Positions 18,148 to 25,741 of a DNA stretch of 33,567 nucleotides are shown here, piece after piece. Source of the stretch: an uncultured Bacteroides sp. (GTDB lineage Bacteria > Bacteroidota > Bacteroidia > Bacteroidales > Bacteroidaceae); assembly GCA_944322335.1 (NCBI GenBank), contig CALUOU010000018.1:1-33567 (forward strand). Reading direction: 5' to 3'. A program made the translations under genes and the position numbers. The notes beneath the pieces are model-generated. The model did no database searches. It saw only the letters and a program-made list of their open reading frames with translations, and was not told the DNA's origin. The stretch's first letter is position 1; every line of letters begins with the position of its first letter.

Positions 18148-19082
18148 GCTTTTTTCCCTCCTTTCTCTTGTTTTTTCTCGCCCACTCTCAGCTTGGCGCT
18201 CCGCGAACGGGGGTTGCGGGACAATTCTTCCTCATCGGCCATTGTCGCCCCTCTGTTCACATCAAACATAGGTGCGCACACGTTTCCGAAGAAATCCTTT
18301 TCCAATTTTCCTTCCACATTGCCCGTTTTTATGAAGTTTTTCACCATTCTGTCCTCCAGCGAGTGATAGGTCATCACTACCAGCCTTCCGCCCGGCCTGA
18401 GTGTCTGCTCTGCCGCTTTCAGCATCTGTTCCAGCGCGTCCAGCTCATGATTCACTTCCATTCTCAAAGCCTGAAACGCCTTGGCCAGTTCCTTCTTCTC
18501 CCTTCCTCTCTGACAGACTTTTTCGACAATTTTTGCCAGCTGTCCGGTCGTACATACGGGGTGTTTGGCTCTTTCTTTCACCAGCTCATTCGCCAGTTTG
18601 CGCGCGCCCGACAATTCTCCATATTTGCTGAAAATTTCAGCAATTTTCTGTTCCTCATATTCGTTTACCACGTCTGCTGCTGTCAAAGCCGCATTCACGT
18701 TCATGCGCATGTCCAATGCGGCATCCCACCGGAACGAAAAGCCCCTTTCCGGCTCATCCAGATGATGAGACGACACGCCTAAGTCTGCCAATATTCCGTC
18801 TATCGGCATCCAGTCGTAATATTTCAAGAAATTTTTCAGAAATCGGAAATTTCCCTTCACCAGCTGGAGACGGCCGTCTTCCGTATGGTTCTTGAGGGCA
18901 TCTTCATCTTGATCCATGGCCATCAGTCTGCCCTGCGGACCAAGCAGAGAGAGTATGGCACGGGAATGTCCGCCACCTCCGTAGGTCACGTCCACATAGG
19001 TGCCGTCTGGCTTTATGTTGAGTGCCTCCATGCATTGTTTCAGCATGACAGGCACATGATATATCATATTTTCATCAGTCAT
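18144..19082 (-). CDS. rsmH: 16S rRNA (cytosine-1402-N4)-methyltransferase RsmH
   Basis: RsmH methylates N4 of C1402 in 16S rRNA with S-adenosylmethionine. The 312-residue protein shows YHVPVMLKQCMEAL at the N-terminus, the SAM loop VDVTYGGGGHSRAIL (about 31-45), GILADLGVSSHHLD with the substrate-side motif, and VMTYHSLEDRMVKNF near the C-terminus. It is the first gene of the dcw cluster in this window. The MTDEN start is used; the ATG six codons in is an alternative. A leader of about 230 nt separates it from the best promoter candidate, and mraZ, usually found just upstream in Bacteroides, is absent. Confidence 0.97.
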   Translation of the reverse strand: MTDENMIYHVPVMLKQCMEALNIKPDGTYVDVTYGGGGHSRAILSLLGPQGRLMAMDQDEDALKNHTEDGRLQLVKGNFRFLKNFLKYYDWMPIDGILADLGVSSHHLDEPERGFSFRWDAALDMRMNVNAALTAADVVNEYEEQKIAEIFSKYGELSGARKLANELVKERAKHPVCTTGQLAKIVEKVCQRGREKKELAKAFQALRMEVNHELDALEQMLKAAEQTLRPGGRLVVMTYHSLEDRMVKNFIKTGNVEGKLEKDFFGNVCAPMFDVNRGATMADEEELSRNPRSRSAKLRVGEKKQEKGGKKA

Positions 19083-19098
19083 TTTTGCAACATTTTAT

Positions 19099-19139
19099 AG
19101 CCTCTTTCTTCGAACTGTGTTCTTTTTTGAGGCTTTTTT
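19099..19139. other. Hairpin in the rsmH leader
   Basis: AGCCTC (19,099-19,104) pairs with GAGGCT (19,129-19,134), and GAAC/GTTC form a smaller stem inside. On the plus strand a T-run follows, so it could terminate antisense transcription into the cluster. On the minus strand it lies just upstream of the rsmH start and could affect translation. Either role is inference. Confidence 0.3.
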
Positions 19140-19320
19140 ATTTTCGGTTTGGAGCAAAATACGTCTTTCCCATCTTTCTCTTCTTCCCCTGCACAGTCAT
19201 TGTCTCCAGATTTCGATGCCTTACGTTTTTTTTACTTCTTGCTCTTTCTTAGGAATATTTGCCTACACTCTTCTCCTCACCAAAATACATCTTATTTTAC
19301 TTTTTTATATAATACGGCTG

Positions 19321-19355
19321 TAAAAGTACACAATTCCCTCCAATTCCCTGCAAGT
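19321..19355 (-). promoter_or_regulatory. Candidate dcw promoter with 10-bp direct repeat in the spacer
   Basis: Read on the minus strand, TTG is followed after 22 bases by TACTTTTA (19,328-19,321), one base off the Bacteroidetes -7 consensus TAnnTTTG. The spacer consists almost wholly of two adjacent copies of AGGGAATTGG/AGGGAATTGT (plus strand 19,331-19,350), giving AGGGA words 10 bp apart. Characterised MraZ boxes (for example TGGGN direct repeats 10 bp apart in E. coli) have this spacing. The promoter call is moderate to weak and the operator call is inference. Confidence 0.4.
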
Positions 19356-19566
19356 ATTGGGCAAAAATCTTTCAAATAAAAATCCGATGCTTTCTTTTGT
19401 GTTGTTACATTGCTGATTATTAGATATGTTCTGTGAAAGCATAAAAAAGGAGAGAACGGATAGATCTTTGGGGCATTCCCAGCAAGGGCTTTGAAAGCCT
19501 GTTTTTTTTATTGTTAAAAAATAATCCGCTTTTCATTCCACAGCAAAGCGCAGAAGGCTCCTTCTA

Positions 19567-19644
19567 AAGGTTTTCACCTCTTGGGATTCGATGTTTCACC
19601 TAGGTTTGGGGAATCCGTCCGGTGAAGGTTCACAAGAAAACCTT
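19567..19644 (+). other. Nested inverted repeat (possible structured RNA or operator)
   Basis: AAGGTTTTC (19,567-19,575) pairs perfectly with GAAAACCTT (19,636-19,644). Inside, TTCACC (19,595-19,600) pairs with GGTGAA (19,621-19,626). A third pair, GGATTC (19,584-19,589) with GAATCC (19,611-19,616), crosses the second and would form a pseudoknot or an alternative fold. No known RNA family was recognised. Confidence 0.35.
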
Positions 19645-19806
19645 GATCCTTAGCAACTTTCAGTGAAAGCAAAAATCAGGTCTTTCTTGCGGACAGCTTG
19701 TGAAGGCAGGCTGTGAAAGCGGGAGGTGAAGGGTGAAACCAGAGCTATCCTTCACTGGATTTGCCTGAATACCATCGGTTTGAAGTCAAGGTGAAGGCGT
19801 GAAACT

Positions 19807-19894
19807 TTCAAGCCTTTCTTTTATCAAAATCAAGTTGAAAAGGAGGTGCGATCAAGTAGATTGTGCTACAAAATCGGCTTGATTAATGGTGGGT
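19807..19894 (+). repeat. Module 1 at locus A: four 22-bp units led by ATCAAGT
   Basis: ATCAAGT or a close variant recurs at 19,807 (TTCAAGC), 19,829, 19,851 and 19,873 (ATCGGCT), exactly 22 bp apart. Positions 19,828-19,857 match the reverse complement of 33,140-33,169 at 26 of 30 bases. Confidence 0.75.
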
Positions 19895-19925
19895 GACTGG
19901 CAATATAGGCAGAGCGTCTCCATCT

Positions 19926-19972
19926 GATTGTTGCAATAGTTGCTGAAAGGCTGTTAGCACAGGCCATGTGAG
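19926..19972 (+). repeat. Module 2 at locus A: two degenerate 23-bp units
   Basis: TTGTTG at 19,928 and CTGTTA at 19,951 are 23 bp apart, matching the period of the middle array at the second locus. The word AGTTGCTGAAAGG here resembles AGTTGCTCTAAGG on the minus strand at the second locus (11 of 13). Confidence 0.5.
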
Positions 19973-19996
19973 CTGCGCATATTTCTCATGGACAGT

Positions 19997-20140
19997 ACGC
20001 GTGCGGCGTTTCTGGTTTACGCGTGCGGTGCTTCCGGTTTACGCGTGCGGCGTTTCCGGTTTACGCGTGCGGTGTTTCCGGTTTACGCGTGCGGTGTTTC
20101 CGGTTTACGCGTGCGGTGTTTCCGGTTTACGCGTGAGCTG
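19997..20140 (+). repeat. Module 3 at locus A: ACGCGTG tandem array, 22-bp period
   Basis: ACGCGTG occurs at 19,997, 20,019, 20,041, 20,063, 20,085, 20,107 and 20,129, exactly 22 bp apart. The first six are full units with the pattern ACGCGTGCGG, then YGYTTCYGGTTT; units four to six are identical and the earlier ones differ at one to three positions. The seventh unit is cut after ACGCGTGAGCTG. The core ACGCGT is a palindrome. No coding frame or CRISPR spacers are present. Confidence 0.95.
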
Positions 20141-20380
20141 AAATCATAACAAACATTAAAAGCAGAAATTATTTTCGCTGGTTTCTTCCGTAATACAAGG
20201 GAAATATTTTACTTTGCAAATGTTTTCCTATGGAATTGTTCTTATAGAAAACTGGTGTCAAGGGTCAATCCGAGAGTAAGTTTTTTAAAGCTTGCGGTGC
20301 CGGCCTGCCTTTGCGCTGCATAACCGCTTGATATATAGCATGAATCAAATATAAATAGTTACATACATAAATTCGCTGAT

Positions 20381-22846
20381 ATGAAATACCTGATTGTCGG
20401 TGGTGTGGCCGGAGGAGCAACTGCGGCTGCCCGCATTCGTAGAAATACAGAAAAAGATGAAATCATCTTGTTTGAAAAGGGCGCATACATTTCTTATGCC
20501 AATTGCGGACTACCTTATTATATAGGAGGTGTCATAGCCGACCGCAGCCGCCTGTTTGTACAGACTCCCGAAGCTTTCGGCCGACGGTTCAATATCGATG
20601 TGAGAACCCGCCAAGAGGTGACGCGTGTCAATACGGCATCCAAGGAAGTGACCGTGCGGAAAGCCGACGGCACAGAGTACACCGAACGGTATGACAAACT
20701 CTTGCTGTCGCCCGGCTCAACGCCTGTCCGTCCGCCTCTGCCCGGTGTAGATCTGGAAGGCATCCTCACCCTGCGCAATGTGGACGATACAGACCGCATC
20801 AAAGCGTATGTCCAGCGTCGCGAAGTGCGTCGTGCCGTAGTGGTGGGAGGTGGATTTATCGGTTTGGAAATGGCTGAAAACCTGCGTCATGCAGGGCTGG
20901 ATGTGTCGGTCGTGGAAATGGCCAATCAGGTGATGGGTCCCATAGACTTTTCTATGGCGGCTTTCGTGCACGAAGAATTGGTGCGCCACGGAGTGAAACT
21001 TTACCTGAACGAAGCGGTCAGCCGCTTTGAGCGGGAAGCCGATGGGTTGAAGGTCAGTTTCCAGTCGGGTACAGAGCTGGAGACAGATTTGGTGATTCTC
21101 TCCATCGGTGTCCGCGCCCAAACCGGCCTGGCAGCCGAAGCTGGACTGAAAATAGGAGAGATGCGCGGCATTTGGGTAAACGAATTCCTGCAGACTTCCG
21201 ATGAGTCGGTCTATGCCGTAGGCGATGCCATCGAGTATCCTCATCCGCTGACCGGAAAGCCTTGGCTGAACTTCTTGGCCGGACCTGCCAACCGGCAGGC
21301 ACGCATCGTGGCAGACAACATGGTGTTTGGCAATCACATCCGTTACGAAGGCTCTATAGGAACTTCTGTAGCTAAGATATTCGGCCTGACTGCAGCTTCT
21401 ACCGGATTGCCTGCCAAACGCTTGAAACAGATGGGCATACCCTATCTTTCAGCTACCATCCATCCGTCTTCCCATGCCGGATATTATCCGGGTGCCCTGC
21501 AAATGGCCGTCAAGATAACGTTTGCCCCTGAAACCGGGAAATTGTATGGCGCACAAATAGTCGGGCATGCCGGTGTGGACAAGCGCATCGATGAGTTTGC
21601 CATGGTCATCAAACGTGGCGGGACTGTCTACGATTTGACAGAAGTGGAACATGCTTACGCACCTCCTTTCTCTTCCGCAAAGGATCCCGTAGCCATGGCC
21701 GGATATGTGGCCGGCAACATCTTGTGCGGCAAGATGACACCTATCTATTGGCGGGAACTGGCAGCCGGTGTGCCCGATGCTACGCTGGTGGATGTGCGGA
21801 CGAAGGACGAATATGCCTTAGGACACCTTGACGGTGCCATCAACGTACCTTTGGATGATATGCGCGAACGGCTGGATGAGATTCCAAAAGAGAAGCCAGT
21901 CGTAGTGTACTGCGGTGTGGGGCTTCGTGGCTACTTGGCCTCTAATATATTGAAAGACAATGGATATCCAAGTGTGTATAATCTGATAGGAGGCATTAAG
22001 ACCTATAAAGCTGCCACTACCCCCATTTGCCGTCCTGAGGCTATGGCCGCCGGGGAGTCTTGTGAGACAAAGAGTGAATATAGCGATGGAACTTCCCCCT
22101 CATCCGCCGCCCGCACATTGACTGTGGATGCCTGCGGGCTTTCCTGTCCAGGCCCCATCTTGAAACTGAAAAGCAGCGTGGAAGACCTGAAACCGGGCGA
22201 GCGTCTGGAAGTGAAAGCTACGGATGCGGGCTTCCCTCGCGATGCCGAAGCTTGGTGTAAAAGCACGGGCAACCGTTTCCTTTCCAGCGTTTCTGACGGA
22301 GGTATCTATAAAGTGGTGATCGAAAAAGGCGAGCCTGCTGCCGGAACATCTCTCACGGCTCCTGCCGCTTCCACGTCGGCCGGAAAGACTTTCATCATGT
22401 TCAGCGATGATCTGGATAAGGCTTTAGCCACCTTTGTGTTGGCTAACGGCGCGGCGGCTACCGGTAAGCATGTCACCATCTTTTTCACCTTCTGGGGGCT
22501 GAATGTCATCAAGAGACAGCAAAAACCTCAAGTGAAGAAAGACCTTTTTGGAGCCATGTTTGACAAGATGCTGCCCTCAAGCTCTCTGAAACTGGGACTG
22601 TCCAAACTCAACATGGGCGGAATCGGCGCCAAGATGATGCGGCATATCATGCAGCAGAAAAAAATCGATTCCTTGGAATCCTTGCGTCAGCAAGCCATTG
22701 ACAATGGAGTGGAATTCATTGCCTGCCAAATGTCAATGGATGTAATGGGCGTGCGGCGTGAGGAATTGTTGGACGGTGTGACCGTCGGCGGTGTGGCCAC
22801 CTATATGGAACGGGCCGAAGCCGCCAATGTCAATCTGTTTATTTGA
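20381..22846 (+). CDS. CoA-disulfide reductase/rhodanese/TusA/DsrE fusion
   Basis: This 821-residue protein joins four sulfur-handling parts. Residues 1 to about 320 are an FAD/NAD(P)H pyridine nucleotide-disulfide oxidoreductase (YLIVGGVAGGATAAARIRR; redox Cys42 in YANCGLPYY; second nucleotide loop VVVGGGFIGLEMAE), followed by the dimerisation domain to about 440. A rhodanese domain follows (about 455-550; catalytic C511 in YCGVGLRGY). Next is a TusA/SirA domain with the CPGP motif at C589, then a DsrE-like domain with a conserved Cys (C782, IACQMSMDVMG). Known relatives reduce CoA disulfide or CoA persulfide and pass sulfur between cysteines; the direction here is inferred. The MarR gene 72 bases downstream is probably its regulator. 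It is cytoplasmic, with no signal peptide. Confidence 0.93.
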   Translation: MKYLIVGGVAGGATAAARIRRNTEKDEIILFEKGAYISYANCGLPYYIGGVIADRSRLFVQTPEAFGRRFNIDVRTRQEVTRVNTASKEVTVRKADGTEYTERYDKLLLSPGSTPVRPPLPGVDLEGILTLRNVDDTDRIKAYVQRREVRRAVVVGGGFIGLEMAENLRHAGLDVSVVEMANQVMGPIDFSMAAFVHEELVRHGVKLYLNEAVSRFEREADGLKVSFQSGTELETDLVILSIGVRAQTGLAAEAGLKIGEMRGIWVNEFLQTSDESVYAVGDAIEYPHPLTGKPWLNFLAGPANRQARIVADNMVFGNHIRYEGSIGTSVAKIFGLTAASTGLPAKRLKQMGIPYLSATIHPSSHAGYYPGALQMAVKITFAPETGKLYGAQIVGHAGVDKRIDEFAMVIKRGGTVYDLTEVEHAYAPPFSSAKDPVAMAGYVAGNILCGKMTPIYWRELAAGVPDATLVDVRTKDEYALGHLDGAINVPLDDMRERLDEIPKEKPVVVYCGVGLRGYLASNILKDNGYPSVYNLIGGIKTYKAATTPICRPEAMAAGESCETKSEYSDGTSPSSAARTLTVDACGLSCPGPILKLKSSVEDLKPGERLEVKATDAGFPRDAEAWCKSTGNRFLSSVSDGGIYKVVIEKGEPAAGTSLTAPAASTSAGKTFIMFSDDLDKALATFVLANGAAATGKHVTIFFTFWGLNVIKRQQKPQVKKDLFGAMFDKMLPSSSLKLGLSKLNMGGIGAKMMRHIMQQKKIDSLESLRQQAIDNGVEFIACQMSMDVMGVRREELLDGVTVGGVATYMERAEAANVNLFI

Positions 22847-22887
22847 GGCTGTCAATAAGTTGGACTTGAGAGACTTAGATGTAAGCA

Positions 22888-22899
22888 GAAACATGTTTC
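22888..22899. promoter_or_regulatory. Candidate MarR operator palindrome
   Basis: GAAACATGTTTC is a perfect 12-bp palindrome that ends 19 bases before the marR start codon, in the gap after the reductase gene. A palindrome at this place is typical of MarR autoregulation. No direct evidence of binding is available. Confidence 0.4.
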
Positions 22900-22918
22900 A
22901 TTTAGATTCGTTGTATCA

Positions 22919-23320
22919 ATGGAAGAGAACAAAACAATGGAGAAGATACCGTGCATTTGTGCTATGCGGGAATTATATTTGGCGTTTGCCGAGCTGGAAA
23001 ACAATTTGCTGGATGCTCACGGCATCTCGCTCAACGAAGCCATGGTGTTGTGCAGCATTGGGAACGGCACTGTGACGGCAGGGGTTGTCTCATCGCTGAG
23101 CGGTCTGAAACCCTCGCATGTCTCCAAAATCATAGCCTCCGTGGAAGAACAGGGATTAGTGGCTCGCAGTCTCGACGCCAAAGACAAGCGCCTGATGTGT
23201 TTCACCCTGACCGATGCCGGAAAGTCTTGTCTGGCAAAGCTGAAAGAAGAGGGTGTGGAAGTGCCCCGTACACTGCAACCGTTCTTCAGACAAGCGGCAG
23301 GAAGGATCGAAAGGGGTTAG
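22919..23320 (+). CDS. MarR-family transcriptional regulator
   Basis: The 133-residue protein has the winged helix-turn-helix pattern of MarR: SLNEAMVLCSIGNG, the recognition helix region SGLKPSHVSKIIASVEEQGL, and the wing RSLDAKDKRLMCFTLTDAG. The usual N- and C-terminal dimerisation helices are short. Cysteines lie at 12, 14, 45, 94 and 104, including a CIC pair near the N-terminus, so redox or persulfide sensing is possible given the sulfur-transfer gene immediately upstream. An ATG at codon 7 is an alternative start. The gene ends at a shared terminator with the convergent uxuA. Confidence 0.85.
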   Translation: MEENKTMEKIPCICAMRELYLAFAELENNLLDAHGISLNEAMVLCSIGNGTVTAGVVSSLSGLKPSHVSKIIASVEEQGLVARSLDAKDKRLMCFTLTDAGKSCLAKLKEEGVEVPRTLQPFFRQAAGRIERG

Positions 23321-23337
23321 AGGAGAGAAATTAGAAG

Positions 23338-23384
23338 AAAGGGAGTTAGGATGCGGTCGCGCCCAACTCCTTTCCCTTTTCTTT
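23338..23384. terminator. Terminator between convergent marR and uxuA
   Basis: AAAGGGAGTT (23,338-23,347) pairs with AACTCCTTT (23,365-23,373) with one bulged G, and a T-rich run follows on the plus strand. The opposite strand also ends the hairpin in a pyrimidine-rich run, so it may serve both convergent transcripts. Confidence 0.55.
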
Positions 23385-23395
23385 GAAACCGGTTT

Positions 23396-24568
23396 CTACC
23401 GGTAAATCGATTTGGCGATGCCCATTTCCAATCCGCGAAGTTCAGCCAGTCCGCGCAAGCGGCCTATGCAGCTGTAGCCCGGATTGGTCTTTTTCTTCAG
23501 GTCGTCCACCATCTGATGGCCATGGTCGGGGCGCATGGCAATGGAGACCTTGCGGCGTTGTTGCAGCTCCAAAAAGGCTTTCATCACGTGATACATGTCT
23601 ACGTCTCCTTCCAGGTGGTTGGCTTCGTAGAAGTTCCCTTCGGCATCACGTTTGGTGCTGCGCAAGTGTACGAAATTGATGCGGTCTCCAAACTGCTCCA
23701 TCATGGCGGCACAGTCGTTGGCGCTGCTTACTCCCAACGAGCCTGTACAGAGGCACAGTCCGTTGCTGGGGTTGGGCACAGCGTCGATCAATGCCTGGAA
23801 ATCAGCGGCGCAGCTCATGATGCGCGGCAATCCCAGAATGGGCATAGGAGGATCGTCCGGGTGGATGACCAGCTTGACCCCCACTTCATCTGCTGTCGGA
23901 GCTATTTCGCTCAAGAAGTAAATCAGGTTCTGACGCAAACGCTCAGGAGTGATGTCGCGGTAACGGTCCAGCTCATGCTGGAATTGTTCGAGCGTAAAGC
24001 TTTCTTCCGAACCGGGCAGTCCGGCGATCATATTGCGCACCAGCCGCTGCTTGTCTTCATCGGTCATTTGCTCGAAGCGGGCGCGTGCCTTTGCCTTCTC
24101 CTCATCGGTATATTCTGCCTCAGCGCCAGGTCTTTTCAGCAAGAAAAGGTCGAAAGCGACGTAAGCGGCCCGCTCAAAGCGCAAAGCGCGGCTCCCATCG
24201 GGCAGTTCGTATGCCAAGTCTGTACGAGTCCAGTCCAGCACAGGCATGAAGTTGTAAGTGACCACCTTCACGCCACACTGAGCCAGGTTGCGCAGGCTTT
24301 GCTTATAGTTGTCTATGTAGCGTTGGAAATCTCCTGTCTGAGTCTTGATATGCTCATGCACCGGCACACTTTCCACCACCGACCAACGCAGCCCTACGGC
24401 TTCAATGGTCTGTTTCCGTTTCTCTATTTCTTCTGTCGTCCACACTTCGCCGTTAGGAATGTGGTGCAGGGCAGTGACAATGCCGGTGGCTCCTGCCTGT
24501 TTGATGTCCCACAGGCTGATAGGGTCATTAGGCCCGTACCAGCGCCAAGTTTGTTCACACAAATACAT
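23396..24568 (-). CDS. uxuA: Mannonate dehydratase
   Basis: UxuA removes water from D-mannonate to give 2-keto-3-deoxygluconate in the glucuronate/hexuronate pathway. The 390-residue protein begins with the family pattern [15 protein letters not shown], followed by [19 protein letters not shown], with [27 protein letters not shown] and [13 protein letters not shown] in the C-terminal half, which supply metal and substrate residues. It has the normal length, with a four-residue N-terminal extension (MYLC). It is the second gene after an SDR mannonate oxidoreductase, 49 bases apart, so the pair converts fructuronate to ketodeoxygluconate. No uronate isomerase is in the window. Confidence 0.96.
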   Translation of the reverse strand: MYLCEQTWRWYGPNDPISLWDIKQAGATGIVTALHHIPNGEVWTTEEIEKRKQTIEAVGLRWSVVESVPVHEHIKTQTGDFQRYIDNYKQSLRNLAQCGVKVVTYNFMPVLDWTRTDLAYELPDGSRALRFERAAYVAFDLFLLKRPGAEAEYTDEEKAKARARFEQMTDEDKQRLVRNMIAGLPGSEESFTLEQFQHELDRYRDITPERLRQNLIYFLSEIAPTADEVGVKLVIHPDDPPMPILGLPRIMSCAADFQALIDAVPNPSNGLCLCTGSLGVSSANDCAAMMEQFGDRINFVHLRSTKRDAEGNFYEANHLEGDVDMYHVMKAFLELQQRRKVSIAMRPDHGHQMVDDLKKKTNPGYSCIGRLRGLAELRGLEMGIAKSIYR

Positions 24569-24617
24569 AGTTTTCAGATCGTTTTTTGAATCTTAAAATC
24601 TTAAAAAGGCTGAAGGC

Positions 24618-25430
24618 TTACATGGCGTAGACATTAAAGCCTCCGTCCACCACGGCCACCGTGCCAGTTACAAAGCTGGAAGCGTCGCTGATGAGGTATT
24701 GGATGGTTCCGCACAGCTCTTCGGGCCGTCCCATGCGTCCGAAAGGAGTCTGGCGGATGACGTCTTGTCCGCGTTGTGTCCAGCTCCCGTCGGGGTTGGT
24801 CAGCAGCGTGCGGTTCTGCTCCGTCAGGAAGAAACCCGGCGCGATGGCGTTGACGCGGATGCCTTCGCCAAACTTCTTTGCCACTTCAGTGGCCATGAAA
24901 GCAGTAAAATTGGAGATGCCAGCTTTAGCGGCGGCGTAGCCGGCCACACGGGTCATGGGGCGGAAGGCTGCCATGCTGGAGAAGTTGACGATGGTGCCGT
25001 ATTTCTGTTCCACCATAGGTTTCAGAAACACTTGCGTCGGGAGCACAGTGCCTGTCAGGTTCAGCTCCAACACTCGTTGGAACTCTTCTATTTTCAGGTC
25101 GAAGAAAGTTCCGTCGGGGGCGATGGTCGCACCCGGCATGTTTCCGCCTGCTGCATTCAGCAAAGCGTCCACACGTCTGTATGCCTTGAGGATGTCGTCC
25201 AGGTTCTGTTCCAGCAATTCGCGTCTCATCACGTCTGTGGTGAGAAACATGGCTTCCCCTCCTTTAGCCTTGATGTCATCCGCGATGGCATTCCCTACTT
25301 CGGCCTTGCGTCCTAATATGACAACTTTAGCTCCTTCTTCGGCCAGGTGGACAGCAATGGCGCGTCCCAATATGCCCGTACCGCCGGTGATAACCACTAC
25401 CTTTCCGGTGATGTCAAACAAGTTTTTCAT
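24618..25430 (-). CDS. SDR-family D-mannonate oxidoreductase
   Basis: The 270-residue short-chain dehydrogenase has the cofactor loop TGGTGILG at residues 15-22, NAAGG near 92-96, the catalytic serine at about S151/S152 and YAAAK at 165-169, and ends in the usual VVDGGFNVYAM. Because it is followed directly by uxuA, its substrate is inferred to be fructuronate/mannonate, the role played by an unrelated enzyme (UxuB) in E. coli. SDR mannonate oxidoreductases are known next to uxuA in Bacteroides. A promoter with a perfect -7 element lies about 95 bases upstream. Confidence 0.88.
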   Translation of the reverse strand: MKNLFDITGKVVVITGGTGILGRAIAVHLAEEGAKVVILGRKAEVGNAIADDIKAKGGEAMFLTTDVMRRELLEQNLDDILKAYRRVDALLNAAGGNMPGATIAPDGTFFDLKIEEFQRVLELNLTGTVLPTQVFLKPMVEQKYGTIVNFSSMAAFRPMTRVAGYAAAKAGISNFTAFMATEVAKKFGEGIRVNAIAPGFFLTEQNRTLLTNPDGSWTQRGQDVIRQTPFGRMGRPEELCGTIQYLISDASSFVTGTVAVVDGGFNVYAM

Positions 25431-25486
25431 GTGCGTAGTTTTTTAGTTTGGATAATCTGTTCATCTTAAAAAGCTTTTCTTTCTCT

Positions 25487-25505
25487 TTTCCGCCATAAGC
25501 GGAAA
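25487..25505. other. Hairpin in the leader of the mannonate operon
   Basis: TTTCCGC and GCGGAAA form a perfect 7-bp stem with a 5-base loop, between the predicted transcription start and the SDR start codon. It could be an operator palindrome for a sugar-acid repressor or an mRNA hairpin; neither is shown. Confidence 0.35.
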
Positions 25506-25525
25506 CGAAGAAAACACTCTGCCTG

Positions 25526-25533
25526 CAAAAGTA
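25526..25533 (-). promoter_or_regulatory. -7 element for the SDR-uxuA operon
   Basis: The minus strand reads TACTTTTG, an exact match to TAnnTTTG, about 95 bases before the SDR start. No clear TTG is seen at -33, which would fit a promoter that depends on an activator. Confidence 0.55.
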
Positions 25534-25628
25534 CGGATTAATTCGGTTTATCGCATACACATCTGTGCCAAAAAGATTCCTTCTTGTCGCGTGAGGCATT
25601 AATCTTCGTTAATCCCCCACTGTTTCGC

Positions 25629-25657
25629 TTGCATTTTCCGGAAAAGACGTATCTTTG
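25629..25657 (+). promoter_or_regulatory. Promoter of the metK transcript
   Basis: TTG (25,629-25,631), an 18-base spacer and TATCTTTG (25,650-25,657) give an exact match to the Bacteroidetes promoter consensus. Transcription would begin around 25,664, just before the SAM-II riboswitch. Confidence 0.75.
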
Positions 25658-25673
25658 CAGTCGCAAACTGAAA

Positions 25674-25723
25674 TGTGGAAAGATTTGAGTAGCTTGCAAC
25701 CACAGAAAAAAATGCTAAAACAC
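25674..25723 (+). promoter_or_regulatory. SAM-II (SAM-alpha) riboswitch
   Basis: The stem TGTGG (25,674-25,678) pairs with CCACA (25,700-25,704). Its loop reads GATTT, seven bases, TTGCA, which matches the well-studied SAM-II aptamer in both words and spacing. An A-rich linker and the pseudoknot-forming GCTAAAA (25,714-25,720) follow. The element lies directly after the metK promoter, and its ligand is the product of MetK. SAM-II is best known from alphaproteobacteria, with Bacteroidetes examples. Here it is 158 bases from the start codon, farther than usual for SAM-II, so the way it switches expression is unclear. Confidence 0.85.
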
Positions 25724-25741
25724 GTCCTTTTCTGTCCAAAT

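Larger units (their letters stand above)
19083..20380. other. Non-coding gap between rsmH and the CoA-disulfide reductase gene
   Basis: No open frame here looks like a gene on either strand; the short plus-strand frames at 19,117-19,379 are low-complexity Phe/Leu/Ser products of a pyrimidine-rich stretch. The gap holds the rsmH leader hairpin and promoter candidate, a small hairpin with a T8 run on the plus strand (19,486-19,509; GGCTT/AAGCC), a cluster of GTGAARG words with a nested inverted repeat (19,430-19,805), and the three-module periodic repeat element (19,807-20,140). Positions 20,141-20,380 contain an AT-rich leader for the downstream gene; the closest -7 match is TTACTTTG at 20,209-20,216, without a clear -33. 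Confidence 0.7.

Noticed and set aside
15745..18366. Plus-strand open frame of 873 codons
   Set aside because: It is opposite ftsI, ftsL-like and rsmH, shows no domain, and is explained by the strong strand bias of those genes.
19117..19379. Short plus-strand frames upstream of the dcw cluster
   Set aside because: Their products are low-complexity Phe/Leu/Ser from a pyrimidine-rich leader and resemble no family.
19997..20140. Possible CRISPR array
   Set aside because: The units are directly tandem at 22 bp with no unique spacers of CRISPR length, and no cas genes are near.
20345..20352. Minus-strand TATATTTG before the reductase gene
   Set aside because: It matches the -7 consensus but has no -33 partner and would transcribe into a gap with no gene; kept only as a weak possibility.
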